In this document: positions 51,683-64,000 of the stretch, piece after piece
Layout of the letters: each line of letters starts with the position of its first letter
How positions within the stretch are numbered: the first letter of the stretch is position 1
Assembly (NCBI RefSeq): GCF_046630445.1
Contig: NC_092340.1
Location: 36,168,001 to 36,232,000 of the forward strand
Source: Rutidosis leptorrhynchoides
Taxonomy: Eukaryota > Streptophyta > Magnoliopsida > Asterales > Asteraceae
Direction: 5' to 3'
DNA length: 64,000 bases
Position numbers and translations under genes: made by a program
Notes under the pieces: model-generated
The model's input: only the letters and a program-made list of their open reading frames with translations
Databases searched by the model: none
What the model was told of the DNA's origin: nothing

Positions 51683-51984
51683 CAGAGGATGATGACTGAA
51701 GAAGCAGATAATTACCAGCGTGGACTTTCGTCTCTTGTGTCCAGAGCTCAGCAGGTAAGCCAAAACGTAGTTTAGTCAAAGAAGTTACTCCTATTATAAT
51801 TGTCATTAGTTGTAGCATTTTTGCAGATAGTTAATAAGTAACTAAGATCCTACTTTAGTAAAAAAAAATAGTGTAATAACAATAAAAATTTGATGTGCAG
51901 AGTGACAATGAGAAATTACTGGAAAATCCATACCTTCAAATGCGGGGTCTACTTCAGTTATCAAGTGAAGGTTTATGGAATTAG
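41369..51984 (+). CDS. Conserved plant protein, AT3G12590-like, 17 exons, 1,197 residues
   Basis: Exons: 41369-41587, 45568-45647, 46042-46092, 46352-46864, 46972-47229, 47336-47401, 47648-47827, 47975-48026, 48113-48388, 48508-48618, 48893-49075, 49186-49461, 49807-50421, 50734-51233, 51518-51578, 51686-51754, 51901-51984. All introns are GT-AG and phases are consistent, giving 1,198 codons with the stop. It matches Arabidopsis AT3G12590 (about 1,160 residues, from memory) along its length: start SRLQLGGVGG and KPPEPLRRAIADCLSSS; middle FQPAAFAGAS, EVGAAALLLGDMEAK, NSASARAHLRAITASKR, FRPRSRPLFQYRHYSEQQP, MDVAVSVLIKLVIDMYVLD; end GQAIVPMQLVARVPADLFYW, NIALGVSVGSKG, TLLLLLIGKCTAD, LLDDTDSRVAYFSS, KLLENPYLQM. 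The start is the first ATG in frame with the conserved N terminus. Many Leu-rich helices suggest an ARM/HEAT-like alpha-helical protein, but I know of no established function. No sign of decay. Intron 1 is about 4 kb and full of transposons. Confidence 0.93.
41927..43179 (-). mobile_element. Short non-autonomous copia-type LTR element in intron 1
   Basis: Two LTRs of about 136-159 bp (41,927-42,062 and 43,021-43,179) share TGTAAACAGATTTGGG and the AAACAAGATAACATAT region. On minus the 5' LTR is followed by TGTATCAGAGCCCTAAC (primer site, 43,019-43,009), and a GAGAGGAAA-like purine tract precedes the 3' LTR. The 950-bp internal part has no recognisable coding capacity and contains a SINE. TRIM-like or deleted copia element; a fossil with diverged LTRs. 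Confidence 0.7.
42133..42393 (+). mobile_element. tRNA-derived SINE with 14-bp target duplication
   Basis: The SINE at 42,147-42,379 has an A-box-like TGGTCCAGCGGTTGG, a B-box-like GGAGTTCGACCTCC, a body of about 130 bp and about 38 A residues. Flanks CTTCTTGAACTGCA at 42,133-42,146 and 42,380-42,393 are perfect direct repeats. It inserted into the internal part of the copia-type element, so it is the younger of the two. Intact-looking Pol III promoter and pure poly(A) suggest a recent insertion. Confidence 0.88.
43357..44708 (+). mobile_element. 5'-truncated RTE-type LINE with 17-bp target duplication
   Basis: An open frame of about 197 codons (to 43,949) covers the carboxyl end of a plant RTE reverse transcriptase: RYLGSMLHNSGRIDEDVTHR, GWLKWKAAKGVLCDKKVP, IRPAMLYGSECWPMTK, EMRMLRWTCGKTMLD, LREGRLRWFGHVRRRPL. 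A T31 tract (43,951-43,981) and a 3' UTR follow, ending in the typical CTGGCCGGAGGTCC...GTGGGATTGGGTGTTGTTG block with a TTG tail. Flanks TATGGACCCTTAGCTTA at 43,340-43,356 and 44,709-44,725 are perfect repeats. Only the 3' end of the element was copied; it cannot be autonomous. Confidence 0.9.
45155..45447 (-). mobile_element. RTE LINE 3' end, inverted relative to the first
   Basis: About 290 bp of the same RTE 3' UTR, on minus, with a (TTG)n tail seen as ACAACAACAACAA at 45,155-45,170. Matches 44,434-44,708 including CCGGAGGTCC and GGGTTCTATACCCGCG. No coding part. Together the two copies form a large inverted repeat inside intron 1. Confidence 0.85.
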
Positions 51985-53023
51985 CTTGCACCAACTTTGT
52001 AGCTATTTAAGAGTCCCTTTTTATTGACTCAAACCTGAGTGGAACCGCTGATATCATGAAGTCGAAGATGCTTATCAGTTTGGTCAAGTTACTCGGGAGC
52101 TTTGTCTAGTCATGAACACATGAACTGCACACCATATTTAGTAAAGTGTGTTCTGTACAAATATTTGTTGTGAGCCACTCTCATACTTCTATTCTTATTC
52201 TTATTGCTTTGTTTGAACTTTTGATCCCGAGTTGAACTTTGAAAGCGGGTGTGTGCTGGAAATAAATAACCAGAATGCAAGACATCCAACATGCGTACGT
52301 CAACTTGTACACTCTCATTTCAAGTATCAACTAAGGCGTTATCTCTAGGTACTTCCTCTCTATGTGTGTGTGTGCGCGTGGGCGCATATATGTTTATATA
52401 TATTATTTTTGTTATGATACAATTTTTATTAACTGATGCTTTTCTATACTAACAGAAGTATTTACCATCAGCACATTAAAAAGTTGAAGGCAGTTTTCAC
52501 CCCTAGGATTTGTGTTCATTCCTGTACAAGATGAGCGTTAAGAGTTGATTTTTTTTAGTTCCGTTTTTGACGTTTGACATGTTTGGAGGTAAGTTAAGTC
52601 GAGAATAATTATCAGATCAGCAACCGCAAGACCAGTCTGGGTGCTGCAGTCATAGTATATTAACATTGAATTTGAGAATTCGTAAATCATACAAGTAGAA
52701 TTGAAACATTTTGAAAGGGTTTTGTTTGTGTTATGGCATGGTACAGTACATATCTTGTTATTTATGTAACTTTAGATGTGTAAATTTATGCCTTTTGCTG
52801 TAATTTTTCAGTTGATTTTATTTTGGGGTTCATTTTTCCTCCACAATTTTGTAACATAGTTGTTTCCTGTATTTTACTCTCAAATGTATATACAATCCCT
52901 GTTTATTTAATTTGTTTCAAATTTGATTGCTTTCACATAGTTTTGCCTGCTTTCATTTCAACAATAAGCAATAGAATATGATAAATTGAAGACTGATGTA
53001 GTAAAAAAAGGATTAGCTACACA
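51985..53023 (+). other. 3' UTR and downstream flank of the AT3G12590-like gene
   Basis: About 1 kb of T-rich sequence without an ORF of note. The proximal part is presumably 3' UTR; AATAAA-like signals occur near 52,260. A TGTGTGTGTGCGCG tract lies near 52,365. No further gene seen. The poly(A) site cannot be fixed without transcripts. Confidence 0.45.
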
Positions 53024-54127
53024 TCTATCTATCTATGCATTATATAAAGCGCTTGAAATAAATCTTACGTGTCACAATCAGATTCAAATATGCCACATGT
53101 AATTACCTCATTTAATTATGCCATGTGTAACCACCATATTTTTCTCTAGAATAAATTTATCATATTTTTTTTACACCATATATTTCTCTAGAATAATCTT
53201 ACTATATTTAATAAACTTACCATATTTTTTCTCTAGAATAAACTTACCATATTTTTCTATTGAATAAACTTAAATATGTTTTAACAATTTAATTTTATTT
53301 TATTATGAAAATAATCGTATTATTAATAACACGAAAATATAGCTCGATATCTATTATTTCGGGGTATTTTCAACTCTGGGTAATATATTTTCTTTTATTT
53401 CTGTAGCTACCACCACCCGACCATATTATTATCCATGTTAGATATATGATTTTATATATAATTTAATGACCATTTAATTAATATAAAATATAAAAAATGA
53501 TAACATGTACTCGGTTGTTAAAAAGAGTATATCTAAAAATTTGCACATCATGTGATTAAATAGTTTATATTTATTATTACTACCTAACTAAATAATTATT
53601 TGCCTCTAGCAAAACATTTGTATCAATATTAGTATTATTATGTAAATATAACTCAATTAGTATGTTCATTTAACTTAAATAATAATAATGCAATGTAGTT
53701 TTGATTAAAGCGATTGATTTCTAAACAAAAAAACTCGAAAAAGCAAAAAATAAAAAAAATAAAAAAAATAAAAAAAAAAAATAATAAAAAAAAAAAATTC
53801 GTCATGCTTTGCTAAATATGTTGTTTTATGACTTTTATGTATCAAGTTATACTTATCAATATATATATTCACAACTAACATAATACGTCTCCTTCAATAA
53901 ATCTAAATCAATCGCAAGAATATATAACAAATCCTCAAATCACGGGCTCATAAAATGATTGTTTCTTATAATTGATAATTTCTTTAGTTATTACGTTTTC
54001 GTGCAACACACGAACACATAAAACTATAGATCAATTGCACATATCCTCAAATCATGGGCTCATAAAACGATTGTTTCATGTAACTAATAAAATCATTTCC
54101 AGGCAACGCTTGGGCTCATAAAACTAG
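53024..54127 (+). mobile_element. Non-autonomous Helitron 1
   Basis: Starts TCTATCTATCTATGCATTAT after an A and ends CTAG before a T, as expected for insertion between A and T. A hairpin CCAGGC-AAC-GCTTGG (54,099-54,113, one wobble pair) lies 10 nt before CTAG. 1.1 kb, AT-rich, no Rep/helicase coding. Internal repeats of GGGCTCATAAAA (about 53,944, 54,055, 54,112) resemble extra copies of the 3' end. No target duplication, as usual for Helitrons. Confidence 0.72.
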
Positions 54128-54338
54128 TTAGAAAACATTTTCTTATTAACAACTTCACAAACTCACTGGACATGAAAGCTTTTGCAAAATCACCAATTTT
54201 TCATTAAAACGGCATTCACAACCCACAGAGCAAAAAGTAAGTTCACCATCCGTTAAGTATTTAAGATCGGTTAATGGCCTACAGGACTGAATTACAGCTA
54301 ATCTTGCTTTCAACATGTAACGGGTCAAGTACAATTTT
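54128..54338 (-). other. 3' UTR of ALY
   Basis: About 210 bp between the ALY stop codon and the Helitron end. On minus it has a TTAATAAGAAAATG stretch near 54,155-54,140 that could act as a poly(A) signal. Helitron 1 lies at or just past the end of this UTR. Confidence 0.45.
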
Positions 54339-56711
<2,373 letters not shown>

Positions 56712-56742
56712 TTGTTGGAATGAGATATGAAAATTTTTGATG

Positions 56743-56751
56743 TTAGGGTTT
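56743..56751 (-). promoter_or_regulatory. telo-box in the ALY 5' UTR or promoter
   Basis: AAACCCTAA on minus, 32 bp before the ALY start codon, followed by ATCAAAAATTTTC. Telo-boxes near the start are common in plant genes for translation and RNA handling. A CAT/ATC repeat (56,753-56,772) and C-rich CCCCCC sequence lie just upstream. Confidence 0.55.
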
Positions 56752-57599
56752 TTGATGATGATGATGATGATTTAGTGATGAAATGATGAATTTTGGGGGG
56801 AATTTGGAAATGCCAGGGGTTTAAGTGAGATTGGAGGACACGTGTAGGGACAAGATTAAATTTTGTTTTGACGTTGTAGCTGCTTTATATGTACGCTTTT
56901 GGCCATTGCGGTACCACCCACACTGATTTTGCAGCCTTAGAGCACACGGCCATTTTTCACCGTTTTGCAAATTCGACGCCCGGGATATCTGTACCACCGA
57001 CTCGGCGTCGGCGTTAAATCGCCGTCGACCTCTGCCGTCTTCAGCCACCGTCGCCTCAACAGCGTTGAAGAATGGTTTGTTTTTTTATTTTTTATTTTTC
57101 TTCCTTCTTTTCTTCTTTTTAAATTAAATAAATAACATTTAATATTAAAATTAGACACTGAAATTTAACCTTGAACGTTTCACCTGTTGTCTTAGTGTTA
57201 AATCTCAGTATTAAGCTTAACATTGAGATTTAACGTCGAGCCCAGTGTCACGACTCCTGAATATTAGTAGAGCAGAAATATAATTGATGTTATCATTTCG
57301 ATATTATACAAGTTAAACTTAACTAGACCTATTCATATACACTTTCAAGGTCGAGTTAAGAAAAAAAAAATATCTTTGACCCTCTGAACATGTGTTTACA
57401 ATTTCAACCATACTTACCTCAAAGGGAATTGCGCTAACAAATTACCTCCCATGATAACTCAAATGTGGAGGCACGGGACCGAACGCATGAGCAATACATA
57501 AGTGGGTCCAATGATTAAAGGTATCAGGTACTATTTATGCCAAGGCGCATTGGTCTCATTGAACTTGCATTAATATAAAATATTCTCATCATGGTACCA
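56752..57599. other. Upstream flank of ALY
   Basis: Proximal 300 bp are moderately GC-rich (CGCCGTCGACC, GACGCCCGGG) and probably hold the promoter. Farther out the sequence is AT-rich and includes a perfect inverted repeat at 57,197-57,234. Short open frames on minus (56,821-57,158) show no recognisable protein. No other gene is seen. Confidence 0.4.
57197..57234. repeat. Small perfect inverted repeat
   Basis: GTTAAATCTCA (57,197-57,207) and TGAGATTTAAC (57,224-57,234) pair perfectly around a 16-base spacer that itself contains TTAAGCTTAA. Could be a MITE end or a chance hairpin. Confidence 0.7.
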
Positions 57600-58107
57600 T
57601 CTATATAGTCTAATAAACCTCTAATATAATGATGTCATCTTTTAACTAATTACATTTTAATTTCATAAATGATGATATCATTAGTATTTTATATATTAAT
57701 TCTATTAAATCCTGCTTAATTAATTAAATATTAAAAAACACGATAATGCCATAAAAAACATACAAAATAAAAACAAATTTTACGATTATTATGGAAAGAA
57801 AATAAAACACCCTTATGACTGTATGTACAATATTTGAAACATTATGTACAATCTTATGGTAAAACATCATATTTGAAACATTATGTACAACCTTAGGATA
57901 AAACACCCACATGATCATATTTACAAACTTTAAAACAAATTGTACAATCTTCTAAAGAACACCCAATGAACACATTTACAAATTTTAAAGTACGTTGTAC
58001 AACTTTATATAATAATTGTATTTTTATTTTCTAAAAAAAAATTCAAAAACCATTTATTATTACTAATAATTATTATTAAAAATATAAATACTCAACTTTG
58101 AACAAAC

Positions 58108-58152
<45 letters not shown>

Positions 58153-58419
58153 TATTTTTATTATAATAATTATAATTATAATTATCATATTATCAATATT
58201 CAAATATGAATTCTATTTACGAGATTAACAACGTTACATACGTATGCGAAAATACATGTCTCTATATATTTGTAAAAACAACAAGTTTCTTAGTCGAATC
58301 CATGGTTCTACGGGTCATAAAAATAAATGACTTTAACATTTACATTCACTTAATACCTAAACATGTCATTAAATTGTTTCGTTTAAACAAACCCGTGACT
58401 CCACGGGACATTTCACTAG
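57600..58419 (+). mobile_element. Non-autonomous Helitron 2
   Basis: Starts TCTATATAGTCTAATAAACC after an A and ends CTAG before a T. A perfect hairpin CCCGTG-ACTC-CACGGG (58,392-58,407) lies 8 nt before CTAG. 820 bp, AT-rich, with an ATT microsatellite (about 58,110-58,151) and no coding capacity. The 5' end is less certain than the 3' end. Confidence 0.65.
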
Positions 58420-58487
58420 TAATACAGTATATCTAATAAGATTTTAGTGTGATTGACATTTTCTAAGTTGGCCAACCGGCCCAATCT

Positions 58488-58574
<87 letters not shown>

Positions 58575-58664
58575 GTTTTTAGCCTCTACGATGTACGGTT
58601 CTTGAAAATTATTTATAATATTACTTGTAATCAGCTAAATAAGTGGTGAATGATACATACTTTA
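58420..58664. repeat. Spacer with (AT)n microsatellite
   Basis: Between Helitron 2 and element E. Mostly an (AT)n tract at about 58,491-58,571; nothing else seen. Confidence 0.85.
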
Positions 58665-58821
58665 TGTGATGACCCAGAAAAATGACATTAATAAATTAAT
58701 TACAGGATAAAATGTTTCCTGCACGATAAGCAAAACATGTTATGATGAGTCTTAAAACTTTTGAAATGTTTTCATACATTCATATTACCTTTCGACCATT
58801 CTAACGATTCACGGACTATAT

Positions 58822-58865
<44 letters not shown>

Positions 58866-60726
58866 ACTAACTTGAAACTATAAGAATTAAGTGTCTTATG
58901 AAACACCTTATCAAAGTATTACACATACAATTTTATACTACAAACTTATTGGTTTTCAAACCAAATATATATTAGATATTTAACGACGTAATAAAACTTA
59001 TTATAAAACGTATTATTGTTTATGTAATACAAGTAATTTTTAATATTGAATTCTATAAATAAATAATAAGTTATTTAGTAATGTTAAATTATGATATGTA
59101 CATGTAAATATAAATAAATACGGAGTATATGAGTTAGTTGATATGTCACTCATTTAATAAATAATTTAATTAATTTAATAATAATTGTGAAATTCTTCTT
59201 TTGAAATCAAAGTTGGTTGGGTGTCATATTGTAGAATGTAGAATTCATATTCATATTAACAAATAAATTAGTTGATAAGGTAGAATTAAATTAAAATATA
59301 AGATACACTTTACAGCTTATATCCTTATCAATTCTTATCAATTTAGTCTTAAAGGTTGATTAAATATGTGACTAATAATTAGTATGTGAACTATTAAATA
59401 GCACAAAATAAATATACACACTTTGCTTAAGTAAATAACTACCAAGCATAATTATTATCCTATATATTATTTTAATGAAAAGTATATTCAATAATAACTT
59501 GCAAGAGATTTTGATAAGATCTTATTACACATGTGATTTCAATTTTAATAGAAAACACTAATATAGACAAAGAATGATGTGGAAAGTGGATACCACCTCT
59601 GGACTTATCCCTCAATTAGCTATCAACTTTGCTATTATATATATCTACTTTACATCCCGTGATTTCAAAACGCAGTCCGTGATTTACCACTTTTAAGGCT
59701 ATATATATAGACTTATATCCATAACTCATTCACAAGAAATCCAAATTTATTTATACACTAGTAACCACCCACATCATTCATTCAAAAATCAAGATAATTA
59801 AGAAACAAAGGAATCACGTTGGGGAGTACGATCGTATAACTCGATTTCTGTTAAAGGTTGAAGTCTACGGTTGTACGTTACATGTTACTGTCACGTTTAA
59901 GTGATTTATTGCTGAAGCTTTCACTTTAGTTTATAGATCCCTTTTTAAATGCTTTAAATATTTTTGAGCTGAGAATACATGCACTTTATTTTATACGCAA
60001 TGGGCACAAGTACATACTTAATTCTACTCTGAGTATAAACCGAAAATCACTTAGCTTTGATAACTAGTAACTGCCAGTACATATGATGTAGACTGATGGG
60101 CGAGAGTAATTGTATATGGATCCATAGGGCTTGACATCCCTGTCCGAGCTAGAGCGCTAGCCTTTTAACGGACGTATGTTACTTGAGATTACGACACGTT
60201 GGTTTGCATGTATTAAAACAATAGGGGTAATTATTATTATAACATTAAGTTTAGTTACCAGGGTGCTCTGTTACTTAGAATCTATTGATAAACTTTTGAT
60301 GAAATCTTGTGGTCCATCTTATTATACTTACTCGAGCAGTAAAACCTATAACTCACCAACATTCGTGTTGACCTTTTTAGCATGTTTTATTCTCAGGTCC
60401 TTAGACTGCTTCCGTTGTGATGTGCTTGTTGCCTGCATGGAGTCTCTCATGCTTTGTATAAAGTTTATTGCATTCGAAACAAAACTACGTTGTGTAATAA
60501 ATAATTTGATTGTGATGTCAACCTGTAAAATAAAGACTTATGTATTTTGGGGGTTTTGCTTATACTTAAGCACTCGCCCACATGTTTATATCTTTCTATG
60601 TTTAGAAAGTCACTTATTTTAATGAATGCAATATTTTATCAAAAAGTATCATATAGAGGTCAAAACCTTACTATGGAATCAATGAATAACGTGCCGCGTC
60701 AATAGCGATTTTGACGGGTTGTTACA
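58665..60726 (+). repeat. 5' LTR of element E (2.06 kb)
   Basis: Starts TGTGATGACCCAG and ends GGTTGTTACA just before the primer site. Contains a short TG/AT repeat (58,825-58,860). Shares only short blocks with the D LTR (for example GAGCTGAGAATACATGC near 59,966, and a CTCACCAACATTCGTGTTGAC-like block near 60,353). Confidence 0.82.
59699..59710 (+). promoter_or_regulatory. TATA box of E's LTR
   Basis: CTATATATATAG followed about 30 bp later by a CA/AT-rich leader (CTCATTCACAAGAAATCC). Likely LTR promoter; inferred. Confidence 0.5.
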
Positions 60727-60728
60727 GT

Positions 60729-60740
60729 TGGTATCCGAGC
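60729..60740 (+). other. Primer binding site of element E
   Basis: TGGTATCCGAGC, two bases after the LTR end; initiator tRNA-Met type with one change from TGGTATCAGAGC. Confidence 0.85.
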
Positions 60741-60921
60741 TTGAGGTCATAGGAAACCAGAAATTGCATTAGTGTATTTAACTGGTAATTGTTAGGATGC
60801 ATTAGTGAATCTGGACTATGACCATATCTGTTTTTACCGATTTTTGCTTATCATCTTGTCAAAAACACTATATATGATATATTTATATGCTAATGTAATT
60901 GTTGTTTCAATTATGTGATAG

Positions 60922-61556
60922 ATGACTTCTTCTAATCCTATCATTTTGTACGACTCGGAATCGGACAATGAATCTATCCTCTCTACAACTAAAAAGGTTG
61001 TTCCAATATTTATTAAAGAAGAAATTGTGTTGGTCGGAGAATCTCAACTCCCGGTAAACCCAGAGGAGGTCCCAGCTCCACCCAACCCAAGTTTCCCGGA
61101 ACCACAGTATTAATTCGATGGTACCGTGATCCCTGGAATAAACGAGGGCCGTCCATTTCTTAACGAACATGGACACTGGGCCAAATACACCGCCGACGGG
61201 CGGGTTGTGCCGATTACGCCTGGTAGATATCGGATCATGACCACCGGCCGAACATATTCTCCTACACATGACTCAGACAGTTCATTAGGTGAGATCAGTG
61301 AGGAGGAGAAGGAAGTAAAGGAGATTACTGAAAAATAAGTTAACAAGGGAAAGGAACCTGCAGTCGCCAACCCAGAATTGCCGAATTCAAAAATTAATAA
61401 AGCAATTGTTACTCCTAATGTTGCTACCCCTAGTCATCCTTGTCCTACCAACTCTATTGAGGTATCGAGTACCCCAGAACCCCGACAAAAATATAAACGT
61501 ACCGCTCGAATAAGCGTTATTCGAGTACCTGATAACAAGAAGCCTCGCAGCTTTTA
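60922..61556 (+). other. Acidic leader ORF region of E, before gag
   Basis: Coding-like sequence beginning MTSSNPIILYDSESDNESIL, then HGHWAKYTADGRVVPITPGR, an acidic part DSDSSLGEISEEEKEVKE and a basic end KRTARISVIRVPDNKKP. Similar position, charge pattern and TARI motif to the leader of D. Contains breaks. Function unknown. Confidence 0.5.
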
Positions 61557-61961
61557 AAAACCATTTCCGCTATGACATCACTTCACGCATTGTATAATAT
61601 TAATTAGTGTGCTTTACTTTATTCTACATATGTTTTATGTAAAATAAACTTATGTGAATAAGTGGTATTGTATCGTTGTACCATAATGCATTGAAGAATA
61701 AAGCGTGAAATGATAATGCATTAGTTTTTCATAATAGAATATTATTTGAATTGTAGTAGTTAATTGTTGTACTAAGCTATTAAGTATGAACTTTAACGGG
61801 TAGGTAATACCCTAGAAATAATTATAAAATGCTAATAAGAATAAAAAGCTTTTATAATAATGGGTTCATATTATTAATATGCCATGATGTACCATTAATT
61901 ACTCGCTACATCTATAGTATTCTACGTGATTAATTATATCTGTTGTGTTTATTGAAGAAAC

Positions 61962-63000
61962 ATGTCTCAAATGTCGGATGCTGAGTTTGAGGAACTAGTC
62001 GAGAAACGTGTGAATGAAAGAATTGCTGCAGCTGAGGCGGCAAAAGCAGCAGCCGAAGCAGCAGCCGAAGCATCAGCTGTGAATACAAACTCACGAAACG
62101 GATGCTCATACAAAACTTTTCAAGCATGCAAACCACAGACGTTTAGTAGAACTGAGGGACCAGTCGGTCTAACCCGATGGTTCGAAAAGATGGAGTCCAT
62201 TTTCAGAATCAGTAATTGTGCGAACGGAGACAAGTCAAAGTATGCTTCGTGCACGTTGCAAGACGGTGCACTTACTTGGTGGAACAATTATGCTAAAGCA
62301 GAAGGAGTAGATACGGCATATGATATCTCTTGAGAAGAATTGAAAAAGATGCTTATCGAGGAGTACTGTCCTCGAAATGAGATCAGAAAAATGGAATCTG
62401 AGTTACGTAATCTGAAGGTTGTCGGTGCAAAACTCAATAACTATGAAAAGCGTTTCATGGAACTAGCCTTGTTGTGTCTCGAATTAGTGCCAAACGAGAA
62501 ACGAAAGATAGAGATGTATATTGACGGTTTGTTGATCAATATCAAAGGAAATGTTACATCATCCAAACCGAATACGATGCAGGAAGCCATGAGAATGGCA
62601 CACCAACTTATGGACCAGATCACGGAGAGTTCGATTAAAGCACCAATTACCGAAGTCAAGACAACTGAAGAAAAGAGGAAATGGGAAGACTATAAGGGCA
62701 AAAGTACTCACCTGAAGAGGCGAGAGACTTTTAAAGGTAAACAAGATGGGGCAACTGCTAGTCCAAACTATAAGGGACCCCATCCATTTTGCAAAAGATG
62801 TTACACCCATCATTCAGGTTATTGCCAGGTGGTATGTGATAAATGCAACAAGAAAGGACATGTGGCGAAAGATTGTTATGCCACAGTTTCTGAAGTAAAG
62901 ACAAAACCGACCAATGTCAAGAAATGTTTTGGATGCGGGAAGCCTGGTCACTTTATAAATCAATGCCCTGATAAGGAGAAGAAAAAAGAACCCGCACGTG
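61962..63000 (+). mobile_element. gag region of element E
   Basis: MSQMSDAEFEELVEKRVNER start with an Ala/Glu-rich coiled-coil-like stretch, CSYKTFQACKPQTF, capsid motif ALTWWNNYAKAEG, YCPRNEIRKMESELRNLKV, and two zinc knuckles, CDKCNKKGHVAKDC and CFGCGKPGHFINQC (about 62,830-62,970). Broken at least once. Confidence 0.88.
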
Positions 63001-63039
63001 GGAGGGCATTTAACATTAATGTCAGCGAAGCGCGTGAAG

Positions 63040-64000
63040 ACCCTGATCTTGTTACGGGTACATTTACCGTTAATAATCAACTAGCTTCTATTATGTTTGA
63101 TACGGGTGCTGATAGAAGTTATATGTGTTAAGACTTTAGTCCTAAACTGAAATGTGCATCATTGCCTCTAGACGATAAATATACTATTGAATTAGCTAAT
63201 GGTAAACTGATAACAGCCGATAAAAATTGCCATGGTTGTGAAATAAATCTCGCTGGTGAAACCTTCAAAATCGATTTGATACCCGTAGAATTAGGAAGTT
63301 TTGACGTAATCGTTGGCATGGAATGGATGTCCAAAACAAGAGCGGAAGTTGTTTGCGCTGAGAAAGCGATCCGCATCCCTCGTAAGGATGAAACGTCATT
63401 AATGATTTTTAGGGAGAAGAGCAACTCGAAGCTGAACCTTATCAGCTATATGAAGGCCCAGAAACTTATAAGAAAAGGTTGTTATGCTATTCTGGCACAC
63501 ATGAAGAAGATCGATACCGAAGAAATAAGCATTGATGACGTGCCGGTTGTGAGAGAATATCCCGAAGTATTTCCAGAAGAATTACCGGGGCTACCTCCAC
63601 ACAGATGTGTAGAATTCCAGATTGATCTCGTGCCAGGAGCCGCACCTATAGCCCGATCCCCATATAGACTTGCACCTTCCGAGATGCAAGAATTTCAAAG
63701 CTAATTACAAGAATTAATGGACCGTGGATTTATTCGCCCCAGTTTTTCACCTTGGGGTGCTCCTATTCTGTTCGTCAAGAAGAAGGATGGATCTATGAGA
63801 ATGTGCATAGATTACCGAGAATTAAACAAATTAACGATCAAGAATTGGTACCCATTACGGAGGATTGATGATTTGTTTGACCAATTGCAAGGATCAAGTG
63901 TTTATTCTAAGATTGATCTACGCTCCGGATATCATCAACTGAGAGTGAAGGAAGAAGATGTTCCTAAAACCGCGTTCAGAACCCGTTACGGTCAGTATGA
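63040..64000 (+). mobile_element. protease and start of RT of element E
   Basis: Protease with FDTGADRSYM (about 63,098) and FDVIVGMEWM, then the linker LPGLPPHRCVEFQIDLVPGA and RT start ([31 protein letters not shown]). RT continues past the window end. Confidence 0.9.

Larger units (their letters stand above)
58665..64000 (+). mobile_element. LTR retrotransposon E, Ty3/gypsy Tekay-like (3' part outside window)
   Basis: 5' LTR 58,665-60,726, primer site, leader region, gag, protease and the first part of RT, cut by the window end. Gag and RT resemble those of D ([28 protein letters not shown]) but the LTR is shorter and different. A few breaks are visible, so this copy looks defective. Age cannot be estimated because the second LTR is not in view. 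Confidence 0.88.

Noticed and set aside
56821-57158. Overlapping minus-strand ORFs upstream of ALY
   Set aside because: Short, no recognisable domain, in the likely promoter; kept as flank.

Overview
This window is nuclear DNA from a flowering plant, probably a eudicot of the daisy family (Asteraceae). The support is spliced genes with GT-AG introns and close eudicot relatives, very AT-rich intergenic DNA, and long-LTR Ty3/gypsy elements whose LTRs begin TGT(A/G)(A/G)TGACCC or TGTCACGACCC, with an initiator-Met-type primer site and Tekay-like pol. The family assignment is inference; no search was run.

1-40,599 is a nest of LTR retrotransposons. C (plus strand, at least 19,342-40,599) has been entered by B (minus strand, 10,309-19,341), and B's 3' LTR by A (minus strand, 1-10,308). 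D, a separate element with recognisable gag-pol (plus strand, 25,417-38,476), lies inside the 3' LTR of C. D is preceded by an extra 494-bp piece of its own pol end and flanked by a direct duplication of about 430-450 bp of C. A, B and C look like large non-autonomous elements: LTRs of 3.7-4.6 kb, and no reverse transcriptase or integrase seen in the internal parts present here. D is the likely type of autonomous partner. D carries an intact 227-codon F-box gene between its leader and gag. C itself sits in the 3' end of an L1-type LINE (40,600-40,948).

40,949-56,711 is the gene-bearing part. A 17-exon gene on plus (41,369-51,984) encodes a 1,197-residue conserved plant protein of unknown function, orthologous to Arabidopsis AT3G12590. 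Its 4-kb first intron holds a short copia-type element with a SINE inside it, a 5'-truncated RTE LINE, and a second RTE 3' end in inverted orientation. Tail-to-tail with it on minus (56,711-54,339) is a five-exon ALY/THO4 mRNA-export adaptor gene. Two short non-autonomous Helitrons lie on either side of ALY, at 53,024-54,127 and 57,600-58,419.

58,665-64,000 is the 5' part of another Ty3/gypsy element (E, plus strand): a 2.06-kb LTR, primer site, leader ORF, gag with two zinc knuckles, protease and the start of RT, cut by the window edge. D and E both carry an acidic leader region before gag.

The two host genes look intact and show no sign of working together; ALY acts in nuclear mRNA export. 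The most unusual features are the F-box gene carried by D, the D/C junction with its large flanking duplication, tRNA-type Pol III boxes inside the LTRs of A and B, an antisense copia-like gag relic shared by A, B and C, and an intronic inverted repeat in the AT3G12590-like gene.
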